Source: an uncultured Clostridia bacterium (GTDB taxonomy: Bacteria > Bacillota > Clostridia > Lachnospirales > Anaerotignaceae). Taken from it: a stretch of DNA of 64,000 nt. A model generated the notes under the pieces. That model searched no databases and was not told the origin of the DNA. It saw only the letters and a program-made list of their open reading frames with translations. A program made the translations under genes and the position numbers. Location: assembly GCA_910586765.1 (NCBI GenBank), contig CAJUJJ010000002.1, positions 124,001-188,000 on the forward strand, written 5' to 3'. Of this stretch, positions 27,316-36,700 are shown piece after piece (the first letter of the stretch is position 1; the number at the start of each line of letters is the position of its first letter).

Positions 27316-27969
27316 ATGAAATTAAAAGATATTTCACAAAAAGAAGTGTTTCGCTATTTAGGATACCAAAACAATGCAGTAGACGAAACCATACAAAATA
27401 TTGCTATAGACTGTACTACAGAATTATTAAATCACTGTCGTATGAATTACACTTACAAAATATTTTGTTGTAGCGTAGAAAGCGGAAAAGTTATTATTGA
27501 CAGCAGAATTGTAATAGAAAGTAAAAATCTTTCTAAAAATTTAGCAGAGTGTAATGAATTAATACTTTTTGCAGCAACATTAGGAATACAAGCAGATATA
27601 TTAATTCAAAAATATACTCGTTTGGATATGAGCAAAGCGGTTATAATGCAGGCAGCAGCAGCGGCAGTTATAGAACAATATTGTGACCAATGTCAATATG
27701 ATATAGAATATGAATTGCAAAAAAGAAATTTATTTTTAAGACCTCGTTTTAGTCCTGGCTATGGTGATTTTGATTTAAAACATCAAAAAGACATTATAGC
27801 ACTATTAGACTGCAATAGAAAAATTGGTTTAACACTGACAGACAGTTTGTTGCTTGCTCCCTGTAAATCGGTAACGGCTGTTATGGGAATTTCTAATCAA
27901 AACAGGCACTGTAATAAAAAAGGCTGCGAAGTCTGTACAAAAACAAACTGTACATTTCGGAGAGGATGA
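27316..27969 (+). CDS. vitamin B12-dependent methionine synthase activation domain protein
   Basis: A 217-residue stand-alone version of the C-terminal reactivation domain of MetH, which presents S-adenosylmethionine to oxidised cobalamin. The RPRFSPGYGDFDL motif is the domain's SAM-binding signature. It sits between metF and a MetH that lacks this domain, which strongly supports the assignment. The C-terminus has a cluster of cysteines (CNKKGCEVCTKTNCTF). Confidence 0.9.
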   Translation: MKLKDISQKEVFRYLGYQNNAVDETIQNIAIDCTTELLNHCRMNYTYKIFCCSVESGKVIIDSRIVIESKNLSKNLAECNELILFAATLGIQADILIQKYTRLDMSKAVIMQAAAAAVIEQYCDQCQYDIEYELQKRNLFLRPRFSPGYGDFDLKHQKDIIALLDCNRKIGLTLTDSLLLAPCKSVTAVMGISNQNRHCNKKGCEVCTKTNCTFRRG

Positions 27970-27975
27970 TACTAT

Positions 27976-30366
27976 TTGAGCATATTGGAATTATTAAAAA
28001 ATCGCATTATTTTTTTTGATGGCGGTACTGGCACACTTTTACAAGAAAAAGGATTACAGGCAGGAGAACTGCCAGAACTTTGGAATATAGAAAAAAAACA
28101 AGCACTTATTGATATACACAAAAATTATTTTGAAGCAGGCAGTGACATTGTACTGACAAATACATTTGGTGCAAACTGTATTAAATTGCAAGATATACCA
28201 TACAGTATAGAACAAATTATTACGGCAGCAGTGGAAAATGCCAAAACAGCAGCAAAACAAGCCTGTCACAATAAAAAAGGCTATGTTGCACTAGACATTG
28301 GCCCTACGGGAAAATTACTTCAGCCTTTAGGTGATTTATCATTTGAATCTGCTTATACTGCATTTCAGCAGATGGCAGTTGCCGGAGAAAAAGCAGGCGC
28401 TGACATCATTGTAATAGAAACAATGAGTGATATTTATGAAACAAAGGCAGCAGTGCTTGCTGCAAAAGAAAATACAAATTTGCCTGTATTTGTAACAGTA
28501 GTATTTGATGAAAAAGGCAAACTATTAACGGGTAGCGATATTGCTTGTGTCGTAAGTGTATTAGAAGGACTTGGAGTTGACGCAATCGGTATGAACTGTG
28601 GTTTAGGCCCTCATCAAATGCTTTCTCTTTCAGAGCAAATGCTTTGTTATAGTTCTATACCTGTTATTGTAAAGCCAAATGCAGGACTTCCTAGAAGTGA
28701 AAATGGTAAAACAGTATTTGATGTAACGCCTGAAGAATTTGCAAAAGAAATGGTAAAAATAGTGGACAAAGGTGCTTGTATTGTAGGTGGCTGCTGTGGC
28801 ACTACGCCAGCTCATATCAAAGCACTTTATCAGTATTGTAAAGACAAAAAGCCTTTGCCTATTGTGCCTAAAAATAAAACACTTGCTGCCTCCTATACCC
28901 ATACTGTTGAAATTGGCAAAACACCTGTTATAGTAGGAGAACGTATCAATCCTACTGGAAAATCTCGTTTTAAGCAAGCACTTAGAGAAAAAGATTTTGA
29001 TTATATATTGAGAGAAGGATTTTCACAGCAGCAAAAAGGAGCACATATATTAGATGTCAATGTTGGTCTGCCTGACATTGATGAAACTGATATGCTTGTT
29101 ACTGTTATAAAACAACTGCAAAGCGTTATTGATTTGCCTTTACAAATAGATACTTCAGATACTGTTGCTATGGAAAAAGCATTGCGTATATACAATGGCA
29201 AAGCAGTTATTAATTCTGTAAACGGCAAAAAAGAATCTATGGAAGCAATATTTCCTCTTGTAAAAAAATATGGTGGTGTTGTCATTGGACTTACATTAGA
29301 TGAAAATGGTATCCCTGCTACAGCAGAAGGACGCTTTGAAATTGCACAAAAAATTGTAAAAACAGCAGAAAGTTATGGCATTTCCAGTAAAGATATTATG
29401 ATAGATGTGCTAGCTATGACAATCAGTTCTGACCAATATTCTGCATTAGAAACACTAAAAGCATTAAATATGGTAAAACAAAAATTAAATGTAAAAACAG
29501 CATTGGGCGTTTCTAATATTTCATTTGGTTTACCTCAAAGAGAAATTGTAACAGCAAACTTTTACACTATGGCATTGCAAAATGGTCTTGATGCTGGTAT
29601 TATCAATACCAATTCTGATATAATTATGCAGTCCTATTATGCTTATAAAGCTCTCTCGGGATTAGATGATAACTGTATGGACTATATCAGCCAATACGGC
29701 GGACAAGCACCTGCTACAAAAACAGCAGTAAATACTACTTCAAATGATATTTCATTAGGTACGGCAATAGAAAAAGGATTAAAAGAAATAGCAAAACAAG
29801 CAGCAGAACAAAAATTACAATACGCAGAACCTTTAAGCATTATAAATGAAGAACTCATTCCTGCATTAGACCATATTGGAAAAGGATTTGAAAAAGGTAC
29901 TGTATTTTTACCTCAGCTTTTAATGAGTGCAGAAGCAGCAAAATCTGCATTTGAAGCAATTAAGGTGCATATGAATAAAAGCGGTGTAGTGCAAACTAAA
30001 AAAGATAAAATTATACTTGCTACTGTAAAAGGGGATATACACGACATTGGAAAAAATATTGTAAAGGTGCTTTTAGAAAATTATAGTTATGATGTTGTGG
30101 ATTTAGGAAAAGATGTTCCTCCAGAAAAAATAGTGGAAACTGCAATTTCTCAAAATATCAAACTGGTGGGATTGAGTGCTTTAATGACAACCACTGTAAC
30201 AAATATGGAAGAAACTATAAAACAATTAAAACAGAAAAAACCAGATTGTAAAATTGTTGTGGGTGGTGCAGTGCTTACACAAGAATATGCAGATATGATT
30301 GGTGCCGACCACTATGCCAAAGATGCTATGGCTACAGTTTATTATGCTCAAAAAATATTAGCTTAA
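27976..30366 (+). CDS. metH: cobalamin-dependent methionine synthase (without activation domain)
   Basis: Transfers methyl from methyl-THF via cobalamin to homocysteine. Domains in order: homocysteine methyltransferase (about 1-290; zinc ligands in GMNCG and GGCCGTTP), pterin-binding barrel (about 310-580, GERINPTGK), B12 cap helices and B12-binding domain (about 590-796) with the DIHDIGKNIV cobalamin motif. At 796 residues it lacks the ~330-residue activation domain, which is encoded next door. The start codon is TTG at 27976 behind GGAGAGG. It ends 1 nt before a parS site. Confidence 0.95.
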   Translation: MSILELLKNRIIFFDGGTGTLLQEKGLQAGELPELWNIEKKQALIDIHKNYFEAGSDIVLTNTFGANCIKLQDIPYSIEQIITAAVENAKTAAKQACHNKKGYVALDIGPTGKLLQPLGDLSFESAYTAFQQMAVAGEKAGADIIVIETMSDIYETKAAVLAAKENTNLPVFVTVVFDEKGKLLTGSDIACVVSVLEGLGVDAIGMNCGLGPHQMLSLSEQMLCYSSIPVIVKPNAGLPRSENGKTVFDVTPEEFAKEMVKIVDKGACIVGGCCGTTPAHIKALYQYCKDKKPLPIVPKNKTLAASYTHTVEIGKTPVIVGERINPTGKSRFKQALREKDFDYILREGFSQQQKGAHILDVNVGLPDIDETDMLVTVIKQLQSVIDLPLQIDTSDTVAMEKALRIYNGKAVINSVNGKKESMEAIFPLVKKYGGVVIGLTLDENGIPATAEGRFEIAQKIVKTAESYGISSKDIMIDVLAMTISSDQYSALETLKALNMVKQKLNVKTALGVSNISFGLPQREIVTANFYTMALQNGLDAGIINTNSDIIMQSYYAYKALSGLDDNCMDYISQYGGQAPATKTAVNTTSNDISLGTAIEKGLKEIAKQAAEQKLQYAEPLSIINEELIPALDHIGKGFEKGTVFLPQLLMSAEAAKSAFEAIKVHMNKSGVVQTKKDKIILATVKGDIHDIGKNIVKVLLENYSYDVVDLGKDVPPEKIVETAISQNIKLVGLSALMTTTVTNMEETIKQLKQKKPDCKIVVGGAVLTQEYADMIGADHYAKDAMATVYYAQKILA

Positions 30367-30382
30367 TGTTCCACGTGGAACA
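30367..30382. promoter_or_regulatory. parS centromere site 1
   Basis: TGTTCCACGTGGAACA, a full 16-bp palindrome that differs by one base from the B. subtilis parS consensus TGTTCCACGTGAAACA. Just after the metH stop codon. Confidence 0.9.
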
Positions 30383-30418
30383 AAAAGACATTGAGAACAA
30401 CACTCAATGTCTTTTTTT
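30382..30418. terminator. bidirectional terminator between metH and the DUF4446 gene
   Basis: 14-bp stem AAAAAGACATTGAG and its complement, 7-nt loop, then T7; convergent genes on both sides. Confidence 0.85.
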
Positions 30419-30419
30419 A

Positions 30420-31643
30420 TTAACTTCCTAATGAATTTTTATTTGATTTTTCATTTGAAGAACTATCTTCTTTTGTAATTGCAACTGCATTTTTAATTGC
30501 TTTTTGTACTGCTGTTTTAATTTCTTGCTCTGCCGAAATTACCATTTGTTCTTCATCAATTTGTTTATTCGTTGTTTGATTAAACTGTTTTTGCTGTTGT
30601 TCTGTTTTTTGAGCAATTCTTTCAATAATATCTTCTACAGAATTAGAAATAACATCAATATTTTTTTCTTGTTCGTTTTCTATATTATCAGAAGACATTT
30701 TTTCTATTTCTGATATGATTTTAAATTGTTCTGTTTCAAATGGTTCTGGTCTATGATATTTTTTTACTTTATTTTCTGCTGTGTTTTTTTCTGTCAATAA
30801 TAATACTTGTTCTTCCAATCTACGAACTTTTTCTTCTGTTTCACTTTGCTGTGTTTCTTTTTCCATTTGTATTGTTTCTTTTACTAACTCTTTTACTGTT
30901 TCTTTTATTGTTTCCATTTCCGCTTTCTTTTTTATAATTACAGTATTTTCAGAAATTTGTTGTGCAACTTCTTCTTCTGCCATAATAGAAGCTTCTTCAT
31001 TTGTTGTTACATCGCCTATCATTTCTAATTTTTCCTTTTGTTGTTCTGGTTTTGGCTTTTGTTCAAAAAGAGGTTTATCTTTCCACTTAAATATTTTTTT
31101 CGGTTTTACTTTTACAACTTTTTCTGCTTTTCTCTTATAAGCATTTTGCTGTGCCATTTCTACTGCTTGTAATTCCTCTGTAGAAAGCACATAAGTGCTG
31201 ACACCCATTTCAATGGGTTTTGCATATGTAAAAGAGCCTGTCCTGCTATGAATACCATTTAGCACAACACCATTATCTTTGGCATCTAATAAAGCCAATG
31301 CAAAGCAAAGATTTCCTCCCATTTCATCAAAAGGATTATATCTGACAATACCTACTTTTTGTATGTTTTCAGACATTATTGCGTCCATATCTGTAACCAT
31401 ATCAAGCAACTTTCCATATTTTTGTTCTATTTCTTTTACACTTTCAAAATAAGCATTTATTTTCATTTCTAAATTCAAATCAGGCCTACGGTTTGTCCCC
31501 ATAAAAATATCATATCGTTTTCTTTCTCGCCCAATTTTTAAAAACAATACAATACACATTGAAAAAAGTATTATTACCGCTACAATTAAGCCAGCTAATA
31601 TAAAAGGCAAATAAAATTGTATTATTTCATTGATTACTTCCAC
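30420..31643 (-). CDS. DUF4446-like protein with long charged C-terminal extension
   Basis: Residues 1-165 resemble DUF4446 proteins, which are often found beside parAB in Clostridia: an N-terminal membrane helix (about 12-37), a coiled helix and then VGIVRYNPFDEMGGNLCFALALLD with the SRTG and STEEL motifs. Residues 170-407 form a Lys/Glu/Gln-rich low-complexity, coiled-coil-prone tail (several stretches of E/K repeats) that is absent from ordinary DUF4446 proteins of about 170 residues. Function unknown; probably membrane-anchored with the tail in the cytoplasm. Third gene of parA-parB-DUF4446, 15 nt after parB. Confidence 0.8.
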   Translation of the reverse strand: MEVINEIIQFYLPFILAGLIVAVIILFSMCIVLFLKIGRERKRYDIFMGTNRRPDLNLEMKINAYFESVKEIEQKYGKLLDMVTDMDAIMSENIQKVGIVRYNPFDEMGGNLCFALALLDAKDNGVVLNGIHSRTGSFTYAKPIEMGVSTYVLSTEELQAVEMAQQNAYKRKAEKVVKVKPKKIFKWKDKPLFEQKPKPEQQKEKLEMIGDVTTNEEASIMAEEEVAQQISENTVIIKKKAEMETIKETVKELVKETIQMEKETQQSETEEKVRRLEEQVLLLTEKNTAENKVKKYHRPEPFETEQFKIISEIEKMSSDNIENEQEKNIDVISNSVEDIIERIAQKTEQQQKQFNQTTNKQIDEEQMVISAEQEIKTAVQKAIKNAVAITKEDSSSNEKSNKNSLGS

Positions 31644-31658
31644 GCATCACACACCTCG

Positions 31659-32555
31659 TTATCTCTGTATTGCTTTAAATAAAGCGAGTATCCTGTCTAA
31701 ATCATCATTAGAATAGTATTCAATTTCAATTTTTCCTTTATTTTTCTGATTACTCAGTTTTACTTTTGTTGCAAAAAGTGTTTTTAAATCATTCTCAATC
31801 GTATGATAAGCACTTGTATCAAAAGAAACAGCTTTTTGTTCTGCTTTTTGTGTTGTATTTTCATTTTGCTGCAAAGACTTTACTATTTTTTCTGTCGTTC
31901 TAACGCTCAAATCTTCCTCAATTATTTTTTCTGCTAATTCATATTGTGCAGCATTATCTGAAATAGATAACAATGTTTTAGCGTGTCCAGCAGATAATTT
32001 GTTTTCTCTTACGAGTTCTATTACTCTGCTATCTAAATTTAATAAACGCATAGAATTTGAAATAGTGGAACGGCTTTTTACTACTTTATTTGAAATTTCT
32101 TCTTGTGTCAATGAAAACTCTGTTTGCAGTCTGTAAAAACTTTCTGCTTCTTCAATAGGGTTTAAATCTTTTCTTTGTAAATTTTCTATCAAAGCTACTT
32201 CAAATGCTGCAACTTCATCTAAATTTTTGACAATAGCAGGTATTGTTTTTAATCCTGCAATTTTTGCTGCACGAAATCGCCTTTCTCCTGCAATCAATTC
32301 ATAATAGTCTTGTACCCTTTTGACAATAACAGGCTGTATCATACCATAGCTTTTTAAAGACTCTGCTAATTCCAAAAGGCTTTCTTCATCAAAATATCTG
32401 CGAGGTTGGTTTTTATTTGGTTCAATTTTATTTATATCGATTTCTAACAAATTCTCTTGTGAAAAACTTCCTTTTCCATAATTCATTGCTTTGGTATTAA
32501 TAAGAGCTTCTAGTCCTTTTCCTTTAGAGCCAAGTCCCTTTTTTACAGATGCCAT
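31659..32555 (-). CDS. parB: chromosome partitioning protein ParB (Spo0J)
   Basis: CTP-dependent clamp that loads at parS and organises the origin region. In 298 residues: N-terminal tail, the ParB domain with INKIEPNKNQPRRYFDEESLLELAESLKSYG region and the nucleotide motif GERRFRA / ENLQRKDLNPIEEA, the HTH (SLTQEEISNKVVKSRSTISNSMRLL) and the C-terminal dimerisation domain. Overlapping context with parA upstream and four parS sites nearby. Start ATG at 32555 follows AAAGGGAGTG. Confidence 0.95.
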   Translation of the reverse strand: MASVKKGLGSKGKGLEALINTKAMNYGKGSFSQENLLEIDINKIEPNKNQPRRYFDEESLLELAESLKSYGMIQPVIVKRVQDYYELIAGERRFRAAKIAGLKTIPAIVKNLDEVAAFEVALIENLQRKDLNPIEEAESFYRLQTEFSLTQEEISNKVVKSRSTISNSMRLLNLDSRVIELVRENKLSAGHAKTLLSISDNAAQYELAEKIIEEDLSVRTTEKIVKSLQQNENTTQKAEQKAVSFDTSAYHTIENDLKTLFATKVKLSNQKNKGKIEIEYYSNDDLDRILALFKAIQR

Positions 32556-32562
32556 ACTACTT

Positions 32563-33342
32563 TCACTCCCTTTCCAAAACTTGCTGTGCTAGTAGTTCGT
32601 AACTTTCTGAACCTTTTGATTTTGGGTCATATAAATGAATAGGCAAGCCGTGACTTGGTGCTTCTCCTAAACGTACATTTCTTGGTATAATGGCATAATA
32701 ATCTACTTTTATATTTAATTCTTTTACAATATTTTTTACTGCTTCTACTACTTCAGGGGATAAATTTGTTCTGGCATCATACATTGTAAATACAATGCCT
32801 TCTAATTCTAAATCTTCATTTAGACCCTTTTGCACTAAATCAATGGTATATATCAACTGTTGTAATCCTTCTAGTGCAAAATATTCGCATTGTATAGGCA
32901 CAAGCACAGTATCAGAAGCTGTTAAGGCATTTACAGTAATAATATTTAAAGAAGGAGGACAATCAATAATAATAAAGTCATATTGTTCTTTTATATTGTC
33001 TATTTCTTTTTTTAGTATGTATTCTCTGCCATCTTTTCCTATCAACTCAATTTCTGCACCTGTCAAATTGATATTTGCAGGCACTACTTCCAATCCTTTT
33101 ACACAAGTTTGCAGTTTTACATCAGAAAGAGAACATTCCTCTAACATTACATCATAAATAGTATTTTCAATACTATTTTTGTCTAATCCAATGCCACTTG
33201 TTGTATTTCCTTGCTGGTCAGCATCAATAGCAAGCACTTTTTTTCCTTTGTTTGCAAGCCATGCTGCCAAATTAATCGCTGTCGTTGTTTTTCCTACACC
33301 GCCCTTTTGGTTAGTAATGGATATTACTCTTACTTTACTCAT
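32563..33342 (-). CDS. parA: chromosome partitioning ATPase ParA (Soj)
   Basis: Deviant Walker-A ATPase working with ParB in origin segregation and, in B. subtilis, in DnaA control. KGGVGKTT at residues 13-20, the switch motif DADQQGNTTSG, and Walker B IIDCPPSL are present; 259 residues, standard. It is 7 nt upstream of parB and about 200 nt from a parS site. Confidence 0.95.
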   Translation of the reverse strand: MSKVRVISITNQKGGVGKTTTAINLAAWLANKGKKVLAIDADQQGNTTSGIGLDKNSIENTIYDVMLEECSLSDVKLQTCVKGLEVVPANINLTGAEIELIGKDGREYILKKEIDNIKEQYDFIIIDCPPSLNIITVNALTASDTVLVPIQCEYFALEGLQQLIYTIDLVQKGLNEDLELEGIVFTMYDARTNLSPEVVEAVKNIVKELNIKVDYYAIIPRNVRLGEAPSHGLPIHLYDPKSKGSESYELLAQQVLERE

Positions 33343-33544
33343 ATATATTTGTCACTCCTAACTCAGTATACAATATCAATAGAAAAATTACAGTACATCA
33401 AAAAATATATTTTAATGCTCCTGTTTTTATTATTGCCTTTGGCTGTCTGACTTTTTGTTTTTGTTATGAACAAAAGGAGTATTCACAGTATAATAAAATT
33501 ATATTTGTTTTTATTATACTAATAAAAGAAAATAATTGCAATAA

Positions 33545-33560
33545 TGTTCCACGTGGAACG
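33545..33560. promoter_or_regulatory. parS centromere site 2
   Basis: TGTTCCACGTGGAACG, 15 of 16 bases identical to the other three sites; in the space upstream of parA. Confidence 0.87.
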
Positions 33561-33569
33561 TTACAAAAA

Positions 33570-33600
33570 TAAGGTACTCCCTTTTAAGGTGTACCTCATT
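33570..33600 (-). terminator. hairpin after the diacylglycerol-kinase-like gene
   Basis: AGGTAC / GTACCT with internal CC/GG pairs, followed on the minus strand by TTATTTTT; lies downstream of the 33616-34515 gene. Confidence 0.55.
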
Positions 33601-33615
33601 TTCAATGATAAAATA

Positions 33616-34515
33616 TTAAAATTTTCCAAATATAGAAAGTCTTCTTGGTAATACAGAAATATCTAAAGGCATATCAGGGCCTTTTTCACCATCTATTGTT
33701 GTTGTTTGAAATTCAGAATGTTCTGTATCTAAACATTCAATTTTAAAACTTTTTTCTTTTAAATAAACAACACCACTATCTTTTACAAATTCTCCGTTAA
33801 ATATTTTTAAAAATAATATAGGCAATTCAATGACTGGTTTCGCTTTAATACCTACAAAGTCAAACATACCATCTGTAATAGAAGCAGAAGGTGCAATGTG
33901 ATTGAAACCTCCTGTTCCTGCACTATTCAATACTAAAAATAAATATAAATCCTCTTGAAGCACTTTATTTTCTGTAGTAATACGAAATGGTATTTTTCTA
34001 AAATTAGCAAGCTGTTCTATGCCTTTAATATAATAAGAAAAACTTCCTAAAGCAGATTTTAAATCTTTATCCACATTTTGAGAAACATTTGTAAAAAGTC
34101 CGCCAGCACAAACATTTATAAAACACTGTCCATTTGCAACACCAATATCAATTTTTTTAGGTTTTTCTGTTACAATGATATGGCAAGCTTCTTCTACCTC
34201 TCCTGTTTTCAAACCTAAAAATGTAGCAAAATCATTTGCTGTACCAGAAGGAATAACACCTAATGGAATGTCAAGTTCTTTTTCTATCATAGCATTTACA
34301 ACAATGTTAATTGTGCCATCTCCCCCTGATACAACAATTAAATCATAATCAATATCCATATTTAATATGTGCTGTCTAATATCTCCATTTTGTATACTGC
34401 GAAAAATATGCACTTCATATCCTGCTTGCTGAAATATAGAAAAACAAATATCTAAATCAAACTTAAATGTTTTGCTTCCTGAATGGGGATTATATATCAG
34501 TTTGCATTTTTTCAT
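33616..34515 (-). CDS. diacylglycerol kinase family lipid kinase (YegS/DgkB type)
   Basis: Soluble lipid kinase family that phosphorylates diacylglycerol or related lipids at the membrane. The 299-residue protein has LIYNPHSGS at the N-terminus, the catalytic VVSGGDGTINIVVNAMI, and PLGVIPSGTANDFAT. A longer frame to 34575 would place the start in the parS/leader region; the ATG at 34515 behind AAGGAGAAG is chosen. Between parA and argS; a link with either is not implied. Confidence 0.92.
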   Translation of the reverse strand: MKKCKLIYNPHSGSKTFKFDLDICFSIFQQAGYEVHIFRSIQNGDIRQHILNMDIDYDLIVVSGGDGTINIVVNAMIEKELDIPLGVIPSGTANDFATFLGLKTGEVEEACHIIVTEKPKKIDIGVANGQCFINVCAGGLFTNVSQNVDKDLKSALGSFSYYIKGIEQLANFRKIPFRITTENKVLQEDLYLFLVLNSAGTGGFNHIAPSASITDGMFDFVGIKAKPVIELPILFLKIFNGEFVKDSGVVYLKEKSFKIECLDTEHSEFQTTTIDGEKGPDMPLDISVLPRRLSIFGKF

Positions 34516-34544
34516 AGAATGTTCTTCTCCTTTTTTTTGCAATT

Positions 34545-34560
34545 TGTTCCACGTGGAACA
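34545..34560. promoter_or_regulatory. parS centromere site 3
   Basis: TGTTCCACGTGGAACA, perfect palindrome, between argS and the lipid kinase gene. Confidence 0.9.
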
Positions 34561-34582
34561 GTAAAATAAAAACAAGTTTATA

Positions 34583-36277
34583 TTACATTTGTTCAGGAGC
34601 TTTTATTCCTAATAGAGCCAGTCCTTTTTTCAGCACTGTTTTTACTGCAATGACTAATGCAATACGTGCTTGTTTTGTTTGTTCTTCACTCGTCAATATA
34701 ACATTGTCATGATAAAATTTATTAAATGCCTGTGACAAACTAACAAGCTGTCTTGTTACAATAAATGGTTCTAATTTATCCGCTGCTTCTTGTATTTTTT
34801 TAGGAAATTGTTCTAAAAGTTTACATACTTCCATAGAAGCATCATCTGTTAATTTACTATAATCAATATTTTGTGCTAAGCTACACTCTCCCTTACGCAA
34901 TATGCTGCAAGCACGAGCGTGTGTATATTGTACATAAGGACCTGTTTCACCATCAAAATTTAACATTCTCTCCCAAGAGAAAACAACATCTTTTATTCTG
35001 CTGTTATATAAATCATTAAATATTACTGCACCAATGCCTACCTGTTCAGCAACTTCTTTTTTATTTGGTAAATCTGGATTTTTTTGTTCTATAATTTTTT
35101 GTGTTTCTAATATTGCCTGATTTAAAAGTTCTTCCATAAGCACTACATTACCATGTCTTGTAGAAAGTTTTCCACTATCCAAACTAACCAGTCCAAAAGG
35201 TACATGAATTAAATCTTTCCACCAATCATATCCCATTTTTTTGATAACAGTAAACCATTGTGAAAAATGTAAATTTTGGTCAAGTGCTGTTAAATAAATA
35301 CATTTATCAAAATGATACGTATTTTTTCTATAAAGTGCTGCTGTAATATCACGAGTAGCATACAATGTACCGCCATCTTTTCTAATAATCAAACAAGGAG
35401 GCATATTTTCCTGTTCTAAATCTACTATCATAGCTCCTTCACTTTGTTTTAAAAGGTTTTTTTGTTTTAATTCCTCCACAACTGCTGCCATTTTATCGTT
35501 ATAAAAACTTTCTCCTGTATAAGCGTCAAAGTGCACTCCTAACATATCATAAACTCTATCAAATTCTTTTATACTAATATTGTAAAACCATTTCCATAAT
35601 GAAAGTGCTTCTTCTTCTCCATTCTGCATTTTGACAAACCAACTTCTTGCTTCATCTTCTAATGCTGCATCTTTCTCTGCTTCATCATGAAATTTTACAT
35701 AAATTCTCATAAGTTCCTGTATGCCATATTGTTCCACAGCTTCTTTAGAACCCCATTTTTGATAGGCAACAATTAATTTACCAAACTGTGTGCCCCAATC
35801 TCCTAAATGATTGACCCCCTCACAATGATAACCCAATGTTTCAAATATTTGATACAAAGCATTTCCTATTACAGTAGAACGCAAATGCCCTACGTGAAAT
35901 GGTTTTGCAATATTAGGAGAAGAATAATCAATAACAATTGTTTTTCCTTCTCCTACAGTACTATTTCCATATTTTTCATTTTGACAAAGCACTTGTTCCA
36001 ATACTTCTTTTACATATACACTCTTTGATACAAAAAAATTGATATAAGCATTTTGTACTTTTATTTCTTCTATAAAATCTGGTTTTACTATTTTTTCACT
36101 TAATTCTTGTGCAATCAATGCTGGTGCTTTTTTAAACTGTTTTGCCAATTTAAAACAAGGATATGCAAAATCTCCCATATCTTTATTAGGAGGTGTTTCT
36201 ATAGCATTTACAATTTCCTGCTGCTGTACACCTGTTACTTGTTTTAATAAATAAGCAATTTCTAATTTAAAATTCAT
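34583..36277 (-). CDS. argS: arginine--tRNA ligase
   Basis: Class I aminoacyl-tRNA synthetase. Of 564 residues, the N-terminal Arg-tRNA binding domain is followed by the HIGH-like motif SPNIAKPFHVGHLRST (about residues 117-132), the KMSKS-equivalent SGKLSTRHGN, and a C-terminal DALR anticodon-binding domain with YVQYTHARACSI. Ribosome site GGAGGG. Flanked by two parS sites. Confidence 0.97.
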   Translation of the reverse strand: MNFKLEIAYLLKQVTGVQQQEIVNAIETPPNKDMGDFAYPCFKLAKQFKKAPALIAQELSEKIVKPDFIEEIKVQNAYINFFVSKSVYVKEVLEQVLCQNEKYGNSTVGEGKTIVIDYSSPNIAKPFHVGHLRSTVIGNALYQIFETLGYHCEGVNHLGDWGTQFGKLIVAYQKWGSKEAVEQYGIQELMRIYVKFHDEAEKDAALEDEARSWFVKMQNGEEEALSLWKWFYNISIKEFDRVYDMLGVHFDAYTGESFYNDKMAAVVEELKQKNLLKQSEGAMIVDLEQENMPPCLIIRKDGGTLYATRDITAALYRKNTYHFDKCIYLTALDQNLHFSQWFTVIKKMGYDWWKDLIHVPFGLVSLDSGKLSTRHGNVVLMEELLNQAILETQKIIEQKNPDLPNKKEVAEQVGIGAVIFNDLYNSRIKDVVFSWERMLNFDGETGPYVQYTHARACSILRKGECSLAQNIDYSKLTDDASMEVCKLLEQFPKKIQEAADKLEPFIVTRQLVSLSQAFNKFYHDNVILTSEEQTKQARIALVIAVKTVLKKGLALLGIKAPEQM

Positions 36278-36482
36278 TTAATTTTTCCCTCCAAATATGA
36301 AACACTAAAAAATATTTTAATACAATATTATATTTTTATGGTATTATCACTGTATACTTTACAATATTTACTTTAAACAATTTATCACAGCAATGAAAAA
36401 AATGCAATATACAAACTGTTAATAAATAACAACTATACTATCAAAATTAGTATATTCTATTTACTGACAAACAAAATGAAAC

Positions 36483-36498
36483 TGTTCCACGTGGAACA
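36483..36498. promoter_or_regulatory. parS centromere site 4
   Basis: TGTTCCACGTGGAACA, perfect palindrome, immediately before the end of the small membrane protein gene at 36500. Confidence 0.9.
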
Positions 36499-36499
36499 A

Positions 36500-36700
36500 T
36501 TAAAAAGGAAACAAAAAAAGCAATTTTCTAAAATGCTCATATGCAAAATTTAATACCAGCATTAAAGAGGTAACATAGCCAGCAAAAAAAATGACTTTAG
36601 AATAGTAATTATCTCTTTTCCCAGAAAGCAAAACATCTAATATAGATTGTATACAAATAATCATAAATATTTCAGCTGATAATCTCAAAAAATCCTGCAT
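36500..36700 (-). CDS. small membrane protein of unknown function
   Basis: A 66-residue protein with two hydrophobic helices (roughly residues 8-25 and 33-50) and a basic stretch between (SGKRDNYYSK). The start at 36700 follows AAGGGAG; a longer frame has no ribosome site. Its end abuts parS site 4. Family not recognised. Confidence 0.65.
   Translation of the reverse strand: MQDFLRLSAEIFMIICIQSILDVLLSGKRDNYYSKVIFFAGYVTSLMLVLNFAYEHFRKLLFLFPF

Noticed and set aside
30504..31140. Phe/Leu-rich plus-strand frames opposite the DUF4446 gene that look like membrane proteins
   Set aside because: They arise from the antisense reading of Lys/Glu-rich codons.
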